Position numbers and translations under genes: made by a program | The notes under the pieces: model-generated | What the model was told of the DNA's origin: nothing | Databases searched by the model: none | What the model saw: the letters and a program-made list of their open reading frames with translations, nothing else | NCBI GenBank assembly: GCA_934655935.1 | Contig: CAKUHJ010000012.1 | Location: 1 to 23,272, forward strand | DNA length: 23,272 bases | Source of the DNA: an uncultured Oscillospiraceae bacterium | Lineage (GTDB): Bacteria > Bacillota > Clostridia > Oscillospirales > Oscillospiraceae | Reading direction: 5' to 3' | Shown here: positions 23,210 to 23,272 of the stretch, one piece after another | Numbering within the stretch: the first letter of the stretch is position 1 | Layout: the number at the start of each line of letters is the position of its first letter

Positions 23210-23272
23210 ATGCGAGTAAAGATCACGCTCAGATGCAATGAGTGCAAGCAGAGAAACTACAACACCATGAAA
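23210..23272 (+). CDS. rpmG: Ribosomal protein L33 (5' part, runs off window)
   Basis: The first 21 codons encode [21 protein letters not shown], cut by the window edge, which is the start of a zinc-binding (C+) L33 of the large ribosomal subunit. The C-x-x-C pair (CNEC, residues 9-12) gives half of the zinc site; the second pair would be outside. AAGGAGG stands eight bases before the ATG. In Clostridia this gene commonly precedes secE and nusG, which would lie to the right. Confidence 0.93.
   Translation, partial: MRVKITLRCNECKQRNYNTMK

Overview
The window is about 60% G+C (by eye) and looks like a chromosomal segment of a low-redox gut Clostridium-class bacterium, most likely order Oscillospirales. 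The evidence is the Firmicutes-type order dprA-topA-trmFO, strong AGGAGG ribosome-binding sites, near-consensus sigma-A promoters with 17-bp spacers, an anaerobe-type xdhA, an AsnA-type asparagine synthetase, and a secreted three-SLH protein. No mobile element, CRISPR array, tRNA or rRNA was seen.

Left part (1-2810): a divergent pair for molybdenum-dependent purine metabolism. xdhA, the molybdenum-binding subunit of xanthine dehydrogenase, reads leftward off the edge. A MocA-like molybdopterin cytidylyltransferase, which would mature its cofactor, reads rightward. Next (2798-5480) is an asparagine unit. A short promoter / leader-peptide / terminator cassette comes first, then a second promoter, asnA, and an asnS that is broken by an apparent out-of-frame internal deletion. 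An orphan membrane-anchored DHHW/AlgX-like protein follows (5560-6714).

Middle (6820-12183): a two-gene unit of a short Crp/Fnr-family regulator and a 1557-residue surface protein. The protein has a signal peptide, GLUG-like repeats, a carboxypeptidase-regulatory-like segment, a large unrecognised helical region, a Big_2 domain, a Cys-pair region and three SLH repeats. The AT-richer ectodomain against the very GC-rich anchor suggests a modular origin. This unit is the most accessory-looking part of the window.

Right part (12193-22944, all minus strand): a housekeeping block. A consensus promoter starts ktrB-ktrA (potassium uptake), then an RNA 2'-O-methyltransferase, dprA, topA, trmFO, plsX and rnc, mostly with overlapping or nearly touching ends. 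Before it lie ruvX and a DUF2461 gene, also minus strand, with their own promoter. At the right edge rpmG (L33) starts divergently behind its own promoter and a structured 5' leader.

I did not find a clearly new system such as a defence locus or biosynthetic cluster. The best leads are the leader-peptide attenuator-like unit before asnA, the asnS lesion, and the regulator/surface-protein pair.
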